Below the pieces are notes generated by a model. It searched no databases. It was not told where the DNA came from and was given only the letters and a program-made list of their open reading frames with translations. A program made the position numbers and the translations under genes. Positions 13,101 through 28,100 of a stretch of 64,000 nucleotides of DNA are shown piece after piece; the stretch's first letter is position 1, and each line of letters opens with the position of its first letter. This DNA comes from Erythrocercus mccallii (Eukaryota > Chordata > Aves > Passeriformes > Dicruridae). The stretch spans positions 186,001 to 250,000 of the forward strand of contig VZRG01000780.1 of the NCBI GenBank assembly GCA_013397435.1, given 5' to 3'.

Positions 13101-16100
13101 ATGCACTAATCATATGCATTTATGGTGTAATTGATTCTCTTCTATCCTGAGTATTTGGAGGCTGTGGCACCCTGATTGATAGGAAAAAACTGGAATGATG
13201 TGGGAAGTAGAAAGGAGGAGGTGCAGAGACATACAGCTACTACATGGAGTCAGCTTTGTCAAGCCACCGGATGTATCTGCATGATGTTTGCCAACACTCT
13301 GGAAGAACTAACTACCCAGCTGTGGTGGAGAGCAGTAAAATCTCCAGGTGTTTGTCTTAATTTGCTTCCATGTTTTGCTTTTGCTATGACCAAAACTTTT
13401 AACTTAGTGGCACTAATGTCTGTCTAGTGCCTGCCCTTCCACCCAGTACTCCCCACTGCTGATTACTTTGGCAGACCAGAGTGAACTGGAGTGAATGAGC
13501 CTGGACTGACCCAAATTACCCTTCTCCAAATCCCAGTAAAAAGTCCATCCAGAAGACCCAGGCTTCTTGGACATAATTGCTACTTTACTTGATATGCCAA
13601 CAGAACAGATCATGTAGAGCTTACTGGCTCATGTGTTCTGCCTTATGCAAGTAGCTGTATTTCCACATGGTCACACTTATCCCTAAGAATAAAAAGATGT
13701 TTTCAGAAGCAGTATTTTCACAGAGATAAGCTTCATCAGAAACAGTATTTATACAGGCATAACCTACTACCTGAATGATCTGCCAGTCAATAAGTGTGAA
13801 TTAACCATGTCTTCTTAGACAGGTAGTCTTGTTCTGTGTGTTCATGGCTTTTGCATGGCTAACATATGCTTTATGAACAAACAGCAGTGTTCTAGCCAGA
13901 TACTTGAAACTTCTAGATGAAAACTTTTTCAACATCCCTCATAAGCTTTAGTAGTATTTTAGAACGTCAAGTAGGTATCTATCTGTATTTTCAAGTTAAT
14001 CATTTAATAAAGGACTGTGATTGACAATGAAAAGAAGAAAAAAAGATAGGTCATTATTGGCAGAGTATTTTTGTGTTAAAAAGTGAATGAAAATGTAATT
14101 TTATTTTAAGTGGTACTGTCTTACAATTGGAAGGACTTGGTAAGGTAGTTAAAAGAGAGCTTCTTTGTAACTTAAAAACAATTACAGGTCAAGTCCTGGT
14201 GACTTAACCATGACAACCAGCATTACAATAACAAAAAATAAGTTCACATCAGATTACTTACTTCAACATTCAAGAATTCTAATTTACAAAATAATAACTT
14301 AGAGTGTTTTAAAATCTTGTTTCTTAAAGTTAAATTATTTATTCAACCAACTCCACAACATCTGTATTAGTATTTGAAAAAATTGTAACTGGAGTAAATA
14401 CACTGAAGAATGCTTTAGACTACTCAGATTTCTAAGCAGTTCTTAATACATTTTTCTGGAATCCAAGTAGTTCTTAATATATGTTTGGTTCTGATATCTA
14501 GAATTAAACTTCACTAACAAAACTTGGCTTCAGGATTTTACTGAGTGCTGGAACAGCATGCATTAAGCTTGCTCAGAAATCAGGTCAGGAATTTGTAATT
14601 GGTGTTGTAGCTGAGCTTATTTTCCAAGCAGTAGTTTCAATTACGAAATACTTGTTTTGTATTGGTCTGGAGCCAATTTTAAGAATGAGGAACAGATCAA
14701 CTGTTTTCTTCAAAGTTAATTGCATCAAATGATATTCCAATTTGTGGATGAAAAACAGTCTAATTACTGTGTAATTAATTATCTTAAAGTAGCTGTAGGG
14801 ATGATGGAATCAGGCCAGTACTATTTTTAGTATGTGTTTTTGGAAACATATGAATGGGGATGGTTTGGGGAGCTTATTGTCAGCTTATTTTTTTTGTCAT
14901 TGCAATCACAAGTTAAAGTGTCCTGAAGTAAGACTGACCGGTGTGTTGCTTGAGGTCTGTGTGGCTTGTGAACATCTCCCCTGTGGCTCTCATATTTATC
15001 ACGACTGCCAGTAGGCAGTGATGCCCTTAGGGACTCCTGGATAAGTCAGATTCTGCACCTGGGAAGTAAAATAGCTAATACTGTGGGAGTTGCCTGCAGT
15101 GGGCATGTGTTTGAATCCCAGCAGAATCCAACCCAAGCCCTTTTTGCAAAAGGTTCGTGATGCCCCTGGGAGGCAATTCTCATCTCTCTCCTGCAAACTT
15201 CTTCTTGAGCTTTTATTTCAGTCCCCTAAGGTTTGATGTGTAGTTCAAAAGACTGGCTGTGTTGCCCCTTGAGCAGACTTCAGCCTCTGGTAGTTTTAAC
15301 TGCTTGATCTTGTTGACTCATTCTGTGGTTTTGCTCCATTTATAGATTGTGTGAGATTGCTGCTGGCTGCAGAAGCACAAGTTGATGCTGCTGATAAAAA
15401 TGGCTTTACACCCTTGTGTTCAGCAGTTGCTCAGGGACATGTCAAGTAAGTGAAGCCTTTAAGATTTTGCCTGTCAGCTGTTACTCAATTTTATATTCTC
15501 TTTACATTATATACATCTTCATTACATTACTGTTACATTTTTGTGTATAAATGTATGTACCTATAATTTATTTAATGCATCTACTTAAATTCATATTCCT
15601 ATGCCATTCTGATTTTATTATTTTCTATTTGGTTTTTTCCAATTTCAGTTCTTAAAGTTGCTGAGCATGTATTCTTAGCAATTACAGTGTAGCACTGGTC
15701 TACATGTGCATCATACCTCTGAATTTCTTAATTTTCTTTGTCAGCCATAGTATAGGATTAACAAGGAAAGGAAGAAGGAAATTATTTTTGCAGATTATAT
15801 TTCAAGCATACAAAACTATGAATATTATATTCAGAGGCAAAAGAACATCTGAGTTTTCTCCTGAGTGATATATAATCAAATACCTTATACAACAAAACAA
15901 GGGGTTTTGAAGGTTTAAGGTTTATGTATCAGTAACTTTGAAAAACAGAAAATTATGTACAAGTCAATTATGTATTACTGACAACATTCTTCAAAATGTC
16001 ATTAGAATAATTTATGTCATAGAATCATAGGTAATAGAACTGGAAGTTGGAAGTAACTGTTAAATAACCATTTCAGAGCATCCTTTCCAAAGAAAATTAT

Positions 16101-19100
16101 TTTACAAATTCAAAAGGCTTTAAACAGAGTTACTAAGAATTCTTATTACAGGATTTAACTTTGTTTTACATATATTTGCTCTTTTTTTATCTTTCTGATT
16201 ATTTTCATTTTTATATTTTGTTATTTTTAAGGATTTTACTCTGAGGCAGTAACACATAGGAATTAAAGAATTTGACTCAGACTTTGAGTGTTATACTAGG
16301 ATAGGCCCTGACCCAACAGTGAGGAAGAGTGGAATCTCTCTTCTTCTCAGTCTTTCATAAGTTACACAAATCTTCAGAGATCCTTGCCACTTCTTAGAAA
16401 TTTCAAGTTCATCGACTAATGGCCATTTTTTATTGGAAGTCTTACTCCAGAGGTAGCAGATGCCCACTAGGTGTTTTGAGTACAGAAATATGTGTCCAGT
16501 CAAGTGTTTCAGTATTTTGTACAAAATCTGTAACAAATACATGTGACTTGGCAAGACAAACCCAAAATACACTCTTCATATTCTCTCACTAAAATATCTT
16601 AACACTTCGTTTAAATAGGAAGCTATTTCCCTGACTTAGCCTCACAACACTTTGCCACGTATCATCTGCCGTGTTGTAATATTCCAGACTTTATGTTCTT
16701 TTTGCCTTAGAGTTACTTATGTAATATGATATCCCTAAACACATTTTTTGCTTTTACTTTTTTAGATACTGAACATGAACTGAATTGTAAAATTGAGCAT
16801 AGAATAACAGGGCTAGCCAAAAATGTCAAAGAGACTACAAATGGTTCAGGCTGTTTGATTTGTTGGTCCGTTCAAAGTTCAGGCACAGAAAATAATCTCT
16901 AATAGGTAGAATTTGGGGCAACAGCATTGTCAAACTCCTAATGTGGGGTTAATGACAGCACTAAACTGCTCTCATTGCACAGGTGTCTGTCATAGACTTG
17001 CTAAGCAGTCCCCTGTGACATCTTCATTAATCTTGTTCCTGAGCCAAGATAATACTGTTGTTCTAACCCTAGTTATATAGTCAGAAAAAAAATCCTAGTT
17101 TTTTGAGGCTGGTCCAGTAATATCACCAAATCAGAAATTGGTTTTAGGAGAAACTTCCAGAATCATTTCCTGTGTGGTCCAGGCCAGGATGACTTTCCCT
17201 GAACTTGAGGTGGAAAGTCAATGTAGCTTTTTGAGATTCACCAAATACAATGTTGACTATCAAACCAGATATTTCTAACCTAGCAGACTAAAAATGCAAT
17301 CTTGAATTGCTGTATGGAAGTGTCTTAAGGTGACCTTTGTGACTGTATGGTTAGGATGTATGCCTAACATCTGTTAAGGCAGAACATTATTTTTATTTGT
17401 GTTCTTTTTCTGTTCAGCTGAGTGTTTTTGGAAACGCTGTCTGTTTTACTCTTCTCTAAAATTGTGCATTTTACCTTGAACGTAACCAATTTTCTTACCC
17501 GATAAATACATACCAAAATGATTTTTTTTAAATACTTGTTATTTTAGTATGTAGTTTTCCATATACTTATATTCTTATATATACCTTAAATTGGTTTAAA
17601 TATTTTGTCACAGTATATTTGGTTACAGTATGGTCTCCTAATCAGTAGTTATTTGGCATTGCACTAACTACTTTGAGGCTTTATTGTTGATAGGCTTTCA
17701 ATTTTTATGGACTGATAAATATTGAGCTGGAGAATGGGAACTTCTCTTTTAACAGTGCTTTTTTGAACTGCAGAGTGAATTGACTGACGTTAAGATTTTT
17801 TGCAAGCCTTAAGTGTTGTTGAAAAGCTAGGCTGGTGAAGGGAAAAGTAGCAGACCCCAGCATGGTACTGGGAAAAAAATGGACCTACTGCTACAGGGTT
17901 GTGAGGAAGTACAAGAGCTTGGATCTGAATGCCAGCCCCAAATTAATTGCTCTTCAGAACTCCATCTAATCTTCCATCCTCCATAAGCCAGTAGCTGCTA
18001 GCAATACACCCAAACCATCCTTCTGGAGTAGCCTCCATTCAGGGATCTGAATGATAGGTACTGCCATAGCTGTTTTGCTGCCACCACCAGGTTACTTCCC
18101 TAGATGAGTGTCCCTTTTGCTGGTAAAGCTAGTCCTAGTCCTTAATTTTATTTTTTCCCTTTTCTTTTTAATTCTATTTTAAATATCCGTAGTCAGAAAT
18201 GTTTCTTTTTTTGTTCAGCCAAATGTTTTTCTTAAGCAGCTGTCAATCAAGTTTTTATCAGACTTGTGAAATTCAGTGTTTTACATTCACAATTTTTAAA
18301 TGCAGCCATAGTAGTTTAAGATTTACATGTTTAAAGTAATTTATACCTGTGTACAAAATATACTTTGTACTTGTGTATATGGGTTGATCACAGGTAGATC
18401 CGTATCTGTAAAATCAATACTGTATTTAAAATATTTAAATGTCATATAAAGAGGTGTTGGATGTCTAACATAAGACAATTTTATTGCTTTATTGTTTGCT
18501 ATAGATGTGCAGAATTATTAATTATGTATCAGGCTGATATTAACCATGCTGCTGAAAGAGGACAAACACCTTTGTACGTGGCCTGTAAAAATGGAAATAA
18601 CGATTGTATTAAACTATTGTTGGAAGGTGGAGCAGATCGAACAGTAAAAACCAGTGTAAGTTAAAATAGTTTGTATAGTTACAGTACCTTGTATAGTACT
18701 GAACATTGACATTAAAATATTTGTTTAAACTTTTCTTTAAAGCTGGAATAAACCATGTAATTTGAAATTCATATTTTGTTATTTTCATAATACTTTGGTT
18801 TTTTAAAACTGTATATTGTCTAAAATCTCCTAAATGATGTGACTTTCACACCATTTTACATACTTCAGATTCCATTGGTAATTTGCTGCAACTTTTCTTC
18901 AGCACTGGATTTCTAAAATAAAACTTTTCTGGTTTGGCTTATTTGTGAGGTAGAGAAGTGGTCATAGGTATTTTACTTCCAGTTTTTATGTTAGAGCTCT
19001 ATATTGTTGTCCTTGAACAGACAACGCCCCAAGACTTTCTTGCCAATATTGCAGAGTCTCATATATCACAAATGGCAGACTGTGGCCAAAAAAAAGTCAT

Positions 19101-22100
19101 ATCTAGAGGAGAAGGGGAGGAGGACTGTCCCAAAATTAGTGCCTACATATTGCTTTTTTCAGGTGCTTTTCTAGAGTTTTTTTATGGCTCTGATATCAAT
19201 AGATTCTTATGACAATAAATGTAGGTTATAGGCTGTTCCAAAATACAGCACAAAGAATGGAACATTCACAGAACATTCTTCTCCCCCTGTAATTATTACA
19301 CTAATTTTTTTATCATTCATTTATTTTGCAACTAGAAAATATATTCTACTTGGAATGAAAGTTGTAATGTCGAAACTGACTAATGAATGGATTAATGCAA
19401 CATGAAACAATATTGATAGTTGGAGTCATTTTTGTTTGATGCACAGGAAGGAAGCAGTTTACTAACAGCATGTAAGCCCTGTATCACTTAGACCTTCTAA
19501 AAATTTTGAACATTTATCTGTTGGACTGTCCTTGGAGAAAGCCGTAAAATTTTTTCAGTTGCATTTTCTTCCCTCTCTTCCACCTAAAACACATACAAGC
19601 AACTCTGTTTTCCCAAAGGATTATTATGTCACTCTTGCTTGTCTTCTTGATTTCTAGACAGAGCCTTCCATTCACATTCTTTGCTGCTATAAGTCTGCAA
19701 ACACTTTTCTATATGTTTAGTGGCAGTGTGCTTTTTAATTTTGGGGTTTTTTCTAGGATGGCTGGTCTCCAATTCACGCAGCAGTGGATTCTGGTAATGT
19801 TGAAAGTCTTAAGCTCCTTATGTACTATGGAGAGCCGAACAATGGGAACTGTTTGATGGATGCAGAGCCTAATTTAGACTACTTTGATTTGGAGAAGAGA
19901 GAAGATGACTATAGTAGTAGAGTAAAGCCTGTTGTTTCTGCAGATCTCATCAACCATGCTGACAAAGAGGGTTGGACTGCTGCCCATATAGCAGCATCAA
20001 AAGGCTTTAAGGTTAGTCCATGTGAACAAATTAAGGTAAGCTGATAGAATTTAGGCAAATAAATCCTTTTATTTTATCTTTGAAGAATTACAACTTAGAG
20101 GTCAGGTCTAAGTTTGTTATCTAGTTTATAGACCAACTTGATTTAACAGAGACAGAGATAGACTTCCTGGACAATTAGTCCCAGAATCTAGGTGGCAAAC
20201 GGAGTGAATATTTAAATGTCTGCCTCTTATGGGACGTTAATAAAAGAGAGGAAACTTGGAATTTTCAGAGTTAAGGTGAGATGAATCCCACCCTGAATGT
20301 TGATTCATTGATGTCATGTGCTTACAGATACTAAATGGACATAATTTCCAGTTACAGGTAGGAATGATTTCACAATGAACAATTTTTCCTCTGTGAAGGA
20401 GGGGAGAAGAAGAACTTTGAGAACCAGATTTGTGCAGACATCCATTGTTTAATTTATTATTTTGGGCAGCCTTTTTAGCGGACAGTGAAACATCAGGATA
20501 ACTGATGACATAGAGGATGACCTGACAGGTCCTATTGATGACAAACAGGAAGATTTCTGGAAATTTAATATTCTTGACATCAGAAGCTGTACACTTCTAA
20601 CACTGACAATTTAAAGGACTTCTTTTTATATGGTAGCTCTCAGTCAGATCTCACTGTAAAATTTTTACCTGGGAGGAAAATAGAGGGTGCTAAACACAGA
20701 AGAGTGAATTTTAAGAAAATACGGTCCAAGACTTCAAAAATCAGCTTATGCCTAGTTCAATATCTGTCATTATGTTTGTTTTTTTCCTGATAAATTTACG
20801 TTCAAAATAGATATGTTCGAAATAGACACAGATTTAAGATTGAGTTCAAGTTAGGGGTTTTTTTAGGGACAGCCACTGCTTACTCGGCGTTTTGCATTAC
20901 AAAGAGTCAGTGTTCCATTACCAATGTCTGTTAGGAAGGTGCAGACTCTCATTCCAGTTACCACTCATGCAAATTTAGATGGAGTTTAAGGTATTTGCTA
21001 TAGTCTGCTATAGGTTTCATTTGCTGTCTAAAACTGCTTTGACTAGGTGATCTCTGAAAGTTCTGACACTGGAAGTCTTCATGTATGTCATTCATGAATA
21101 ACTCAAGGCTTTGACTTTCTAGGCACATTCCAAGTCACCTGTTTATTAAGATCTCCATTTGAGGTAGAGGGGAATCTCTTAGGTGATGAAGGCGATACAG
21201 AGCTGGCAATCAGATTCCTGGTTTTGATGTTGCAGAGACTATAAAATTGTATTTGCTTTAATTCGTTTATTGACTTGAGATATGTTTGAGATATTTAAAA
21301 GCTAAAAAAGCTTAATAGCCATCTCCAAGTGCTGTTGACACTTCGACTTCATTCTCTAATCCATTATGTACATTGCATGTCATTCATTCCTGTGCATGAT
21401 AGCTACATATAAGCAGTGCTGACACTTGCATCCCCTTGTTTTGAGATAGGTAGGGGCCATTCTTTACAGATTAATTCTGCTAGGACATCTTAGCTGTTAC
21501 TTCATAGGCAGCAGATACAACAAAAATCCTCATTTTACTAAGGAAATAAATTGATTTCTTTGTTCTGTCCCACTTCTTCCTGCTTTACTTCCCATTTTCA
21601 GCCTCACAGTTCAGTCATCAGCCTTCTGCTGTTCTGCTATTCATTGCTCCTGTTTGAGACATAGTGTTAACAAACTAATCTGGGTAGAAAATAGGTGCTT
21701 TTTTCTGCTTGATATCCTTCTGGCAAGCTTAGTGAACTACTTAGTTTTTTTTTTTTAAGTACTTACAGGTGCTGTAACTACAGCCTGGTAAAATTTCACC
21801 TCGCAGGCAGATACCTTGAATGACTGCTATATTTATGAAAGGTCTCAGATACACTGACAAAAGTTTCTGTAGAACAGCTACAAAATAGGTAACACTATGT
21901 CAACCTGCAACTAGCCACTGTTCTGCATCAATAGCTACTTCTCTGTGTTTATAAGGTTTGATTTCTCTGCTATGGTTAACCCTAGACATCATCAATACAG
22001 TATTAAGTAGTATAATTTCTTTAGGGTTTTTTGGTTTTGCTTTTGTTTTTCAATATGGATGTGTCTTTAAAATCATATCTGAGATGGTAAAGCTTTCATG

Positions 22101-25100
22101 AAGGCCACCTGTATTGTTGCAGAATGATGGTCATTAGAAACAAGGACTTGATCCTTTTTCTAATTGCTGATCAATCAGTTTGAGTGTAGTTTTATGAGAA
22201 CTCTTTTATCCCACACTTGTTTGGGAGGATCTATATAGTGAATACTTTTTCATGTTACAGTATGATTCTACCAATCCAAATTTGTATGCTAATACCTTGT
22301 TTCTAATTTCAATGACTTTTCCTTTTGTTGAACATGTGACATGTAGATGCCATCATGTTGTTGGCATCCACAAGATGTTTGTGCTCTGACTTAATAAAAA
22401 TACATTTTTATATCACTGCATTCTTACAATGCTTGCAGAATTTCAGGTTTCTGCTTGCAGAAGTTCTGCCAAAGAAGAGGCTTGCAAGGTGATTTAAAAA
22501 TGATTCTTTTTTTATGTCCCACTCAGGTGTCACTCATGATGGAAACTCCTACTTGGTGAATTACAAAGTGAAAACTGGTTTTATGGATTGTTACCTAAAT
22601 GGATTAATTTATTAGTCTGTATTAAGCTTTAGAATTGCTTATTTAGTGTTGCTTGAACATTGAGGCCAGGATGTTCAAACCAGGATTTGAGCATAACAGC
22701 TGGGTTTCTGTCTCCTTATCAAACCTAAACTGGTGGCCAAATGTAAGGATTTCTTAGTTCAGTTAATCAGCACTTGATGCTTAGAGACTGTAGAACCCTG
22801 GCTCTGTGTGTTCTGCTTTTTTATAGTCATTATTTGAGACTTTCAAGCTATAAAATATTTTTACTCCTGGCTTTCAACTCTGTGAGAAACATCATTTTAT
22901 CTGTAAAAACTCTGTAGCTGATTGTCTTTGGAAATGCATATGTAAGAATTTTATTAGGATCTAACTGCATATTGGTACAATGCTTTAGTGCAGCAAATGG
23001 ACAAGTAAATAATACAGTTCCTACCTTTGCAGAACTGTCTAGAAATCCTTTGTAGCCATGGTGGACTAGAGGCTGAGAGAAAAGATAAGTGTAATCGAAC
23101 AATGCATGATGTTGCTACTGATGATTGCAAACATCTCCTAGAAAACTTAAGTAAGTAAATGCTTGAGCACTACATAAAAATGTTTTTAGTAAAAAACTTG
23201 TGGGGCAAAAATGAGAAATATGAAAAGGGTAGTATGAAAAGTATCACTTTTTTTGGCACCACAATATTAAATTACCTTGATCTAGCAAGTTTCTATTCTC
23301 CAAATCGTGCAAAAGCATATGATAAAATTTTGTTGGAGGTTATTAAATTCCTCATGTCTTTGTTTCTAAACCATTCAAAAGATGGTACATACTGTACATT
23401 TGCGAATATCCATACTCTCTTAAAAATTCTGAATTTAATATTAGTAATTACTTTTTCAAAAGCTATTACCCTCCTCTTATATTTCCTTCAAATTCTTGCA
23501 GAAATAGTCAGTGGTGGGTAGCGGTCAAATTTCCTCAGGGTAAGATGATCATTAGGTCATATCTAATTCTCTTTTTAGAGCGTAGTTTATTTTGTCACTT
23601 GTTTATCAGTGAGGGGATTGTTTGTTTGATTCTTCAAATATGTCTTAGAGACAACATCAAAGAACTTCTTTTTCCAGCATCAGTAACTTCTGTAAGAAGA
23701 TTGCTCTTCTGTTGAAACCTGTCATCATCTTCCTTCTTTGTAAGTTTTCTCAAAATTCAGTAGAGCAGGCTCACCTGTGTGTTTCTTGAGACAGAACTTA
23801 ATTCATCCTCTCACTAGTTTTGTGGATTTTATATCCCTGTATAAATTAGATATAGCTGTATCTATGTATACAGAGAAAGATACCTATATTTCTCTGTGTG
23901 GTTAGAATTATGGCATTTGTAGATTTGTATGCTCTATTTTTTCACGCTTTGTCTTGTGGGATATAGTGATGTAGGTAGTTAAGTTCACTGATTCTCAACA
24001 AACGAGGGAAGTTTTCCATCTGCTGCTTCTGATTTTACTCTTCAGCTATTTTAAATCCCAGTTTGTTACCATTTTACTGCAGGTTACAGCTCACCTTCTA
24101 ATAGGCACTCCTCCAAGTCATCTTCTTTATCGGACTGAAGCAAATTTCTGGTGGCTGAATCTGTAGCCTGTGAGATTAATGCTTGTATTATTTCCATCAG
24201 TCTTAGTACCCTGTGTCTCTGGTCATGCTTGTCATGAATCCAACGGCTTTTATCAGGTCAGAACCTTTGACCTACTCTTCTCTTCTTCTGTACACCTTAA
24301 GCCAAGACTGCATTTTTGGGTGTCTATGTACCATCCTCTCGCTTCCTCACACTCCAGTAAGTTTTCCACTGTAGGACAGGAGGATGTGCTCCAACAGATC
24401 TGAAAGACTGTGTAGCGTTTCCCCCCCTGCCGTGCCTCTGTGCTCCGGGGGGTGCTACAGGACCGGCAGCAATGCATGGGGTGCGACATAGCCCCCTTTC
24501 GAGCTCTGCAGATCCCGGTTATCGATTGCATCGGAGCAGGGACAGATGGAAACATCAGTCCAGGCCTTGGGGGGTGAACATGGCTGGTTTATTCACCGCA
24601 TGGTGGTACCGAGGCGACCTTGCCACATGCAAGTCTGCTTTTTGTGCACACAGACACCGGAAGGGGTTGGGGTTTAGGGTGACCACCCAATGCTGGCAAA
24701 GCATGGGAGGGGATTAGGGAAAGGGGAGTTGGGATAGGCTGGGGAATAGGAGAAGGGGAAAGTTGCAACAATTGGGTCATACCAAAAACTGAGGGGAAAA
24801 CAGGGGTGTACAGGGTTGAACCATAACATGAAAATATGGATATGAAATGGCCTAAAAAGCACAATGCTACAGACTGGAGGCCAGGACTGCCAGCTATGCC
24901 TTAGAGGTCACGTGTTGAAGTTTAGGCATATACTATACCTCTGTCCTAGGGGCCTGTTTCCTTGTGGAGAACCCTCTCTGAGAACCCTTTCCTTACAGTC
25001 TGTGCTCCTTTCCCGGAGGTCCAGCCATCAGAAGGGCAAGTCTGTGATGCATTTCGCACAATTCCACATCTGAAGGATGCCTCTGAGTAATCTTTTCACT

Positions 25101-28100
25101 ACGTTAGGCTGGTGGGTTTAAATCAGAGCTTTTCTGACGTCAGGAAAAACTTCATTGGTTTGTATCAGCTGAAGATCTGGCTTCTGGACACAGAAGGGAA
25201 ACAAAGATCATGTTTGAAAGACTTCATAATAAGCTGATATGGGTTGTTTTTTATGGTGTACTTTTTTACTTTGGGGTACAGTTTCTTAAAGTTATTGTTT
25301 GGCATGAAAATTAGAAGATAGTTTGCTTTTCATTTTTAGTCATCTAAATGATCTCCAGAGACTGCTGCTTATGTTGAGTTGTATTCCAAAGAGCAAGATT
25401 TAAAATACTTCATAGTTTCTAGAATGTGCATGTAAATTTCCTTTTTTAACGTTTTGTCAATTATATATAGCAGATCAAATATACCCTTTCAAGTGCATTT
25501 TCTGTCTTAGCTGTTAGCTTTTTATTTAAAGATGTTGGGATTAGCTGTGTTTTCCACTTGTGCGCCAGTGCCAGAAAATTATTTTCTACATTGATAATAA
25601 AAAATGTGCACAAACACAATGAACTCAAAAGTCAAGACATTGCCTACCATCTGTCTTAATTTATAAGTAATTAGTCTACAAAGAGGAAATATAAGAGAAA
25701 GTAAATTTTGTCTTGTTTCCTGTGATTTAAGCATAATTATACTGAACTTTTTTGTAAAAAATTACAGATACCTTGGTATTTTCATCACTGCTCTGGTTTT
25801 GTGGTTGTGGTCTGTGCTGTTCTTTACCATTTGCTTCTTTGTAGCAGGAGTTATTTTGTAGCTTTCCTTTGTAATATTAGATGATATTGGTTTATAATAA
25901 CGGGATTATTTTAAATTGAGTTTTAGTTTTTCTCATAGTTGGTGTTTTGTTTTTCAACAGATGCTCTTAGTGTACCTGTAAGGATTTCAGTCAGTGGCAT
26001 TGAACCAGTCCATTGTGGTACAGAGGAATTTGATACAATATGTGCTTTAAATATCCGCAAGCAGACGTCATGGGATGATTTTTCAAAAGCAGTGAGTCAG
26101 GCAGTGACAAACCATTTCCAAGCAATCACTTCTGATGGATGGAGGAGCCTAGAAGATCTGTCATTTAATAGTGCTGCAGAATCCAACATTGGCCTCAGTG
26201 CAAGCAGCATATTTTCTGTCAAACTAGGTATCAATATTGGTGTTAATGAAAAAAGCAAAACTTGGGGGTGTTCTTGGATTTGTGAAATCTTCTAAGATAA
26301 CTGCATCTTTTAAAGCTTAGACTAAGAAAGACCAAAACTAGATATGAAAACTTGAACAGTGCTGGCATGAAAGCATTCCTTACATTTAGCTGTGTATATG
26401 GCACAATTAATTATGCACTTTAATATAAACTTGGGGATCATGAGGTCCTATGTTAATTAGTCTTTTAGTACTTTTAATACTCCAGAGGAGAAATCAGTAT
26501 CTCAGGTGAAACTAAATTTTCACCCTGAGTGCTGTGTGCAGTTTTGGGTGCTATAGCATAAGAAAAAGCAACTGGGGAGTGTCCGAAGCAGAGGTATGAG
26601 GATGCTGAAGGGCCTTGAGGAGAAGCTGTAAGGAGTGGCTGAGGTCACTTGATCTGTTCAGCCTGGAGGAGACTGAGGGGAGACCTCATTGCAGTTACAA
26701 CTTTTTCATGAGAGGAAGAGAAGACACTGATCTCCTCTCTGAAATGATCAGTGATAGGACTTGAGGGAATGGCCTGAAGTTGCATCATGGAGGTTTAGGT
26801 TGGATATTAGAAAAAGGTTCTTTACCCAGAGGGTGTTTGGGCACTGGAAGAGACTTCCCAGGGACATGGTCACAGCACCAGCCTGACAGAGTTCAAGAAG
26901 CATGTGGAAAATGCTCTCAGGCTCATGGTGTGACTCTTGGGATGTCCTGTGCAGAGCCAGGACTTTGATGATCCTTGTGAGTCCCTTCTAACTCAGAATG
27001 TTCTATGGTGCTACAAAAACAATTCAAAGCCCGCATCGCTTCTTGACATCCAGAATAAATACAGACTGTAAATCACTGGCATAGGTAAACAAAACTGCTG
27101 TTTTACACAGCTTCACTTAGCAAGGTACAAAAGAGAAATCTTTAAAATTATGAGAAATTGGCCAAAATGTGGTAGTTTTAATAACAGTTGTACAGGTTTC
27201 TGAAAATTTTTGTACTTCATCTTAAATCTCCTTCCTTCCTCCACCTTCCCATCAACAAAACTGAACTCTAGTTCCATTAGACTGGGCAAATTATTCTGTT
27301 TTACTCTATTTTAAGTGTAAAGGTAAAAAGACAGGGTAGCTGTTTAACTTGTGTCAGAAAACAGTAGTAACTTCAGCCATATGTCAAATAATAGCATGAT
27401 TTAGTACATCTCATACATGGTTTGTTTGTTATATTTTTCAGTGTATGCACATAATCTTTGTAAGCAAGTGAATATGCTTGAGTGTAGGACATTTTATATA
27501 CTTACAAGGAATATCTCTCTTATTTTTTCTTTTTAACAGGAAGTGTTTCATGGTCAACAGGTCAGATTTTTTCCCAGCCACCATGGGACTTTTTGAAGAA
27601 CAATAGAGCTGAGCATATCACAGTGTTTTTGTTTGGTAATTTTCAAGTCATAATTTTTCAGTTTTGAATGTTAAGACACTCCATATGAAATACATAATTT
27701 GAGAGTCATTTGCTACTGGTTTTGTTGATCTGTTGCTTGATTCTCAGAGACATCATATCCATTTAATTGTTTAACTAGATTTTAAAGTGTCTACAACATT
27801 TAGAAAATATGCTGGCACATAAGTCTTACTGCCTTTTTCAGCCATATAGTAGCATATATATTGCTTATGTCGTGCATACCCATGAATCTGTGGTGCTAGA
27901 TAAATGCCTTTCATTTATTCAACATTTTAATTTGTGTAGCCTCTAATTTTAAAAGGTCTCTGTAGAAGACTGCATGAAAATATATGTCACGCATGTAAAC
28001 TAGAGATTTATGAATGTTGTTTGTATGTCTCATTTTAAGGACCTCAAGAAGGCTGTCTAAACAGTGTGACTTATGCATCCATGATCCATCTTCAGACACT

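Larger units (their letters stand above)
23151..25960 (+). other. CTTNBP2 intron 9 (holds a solo LTR)
   Basis: 2.8-kb intron interrupted by a GC-richer solo LTR at 24411-24871. The remaining sequence is unassigned. Confidence 0.85.

Noticed and set aside
23159..23521. 120-codon open frame after CTTNBP2 exon 9
   Set aside because: It follows a good donor GTAAGT, has no similarity and lies wholly in the intron.
24253..24864. Open frames on both strands around the LTR
   Set aside because: They fall within or across the solo LTR edge and match no protein I know; no retroviral gene is present.
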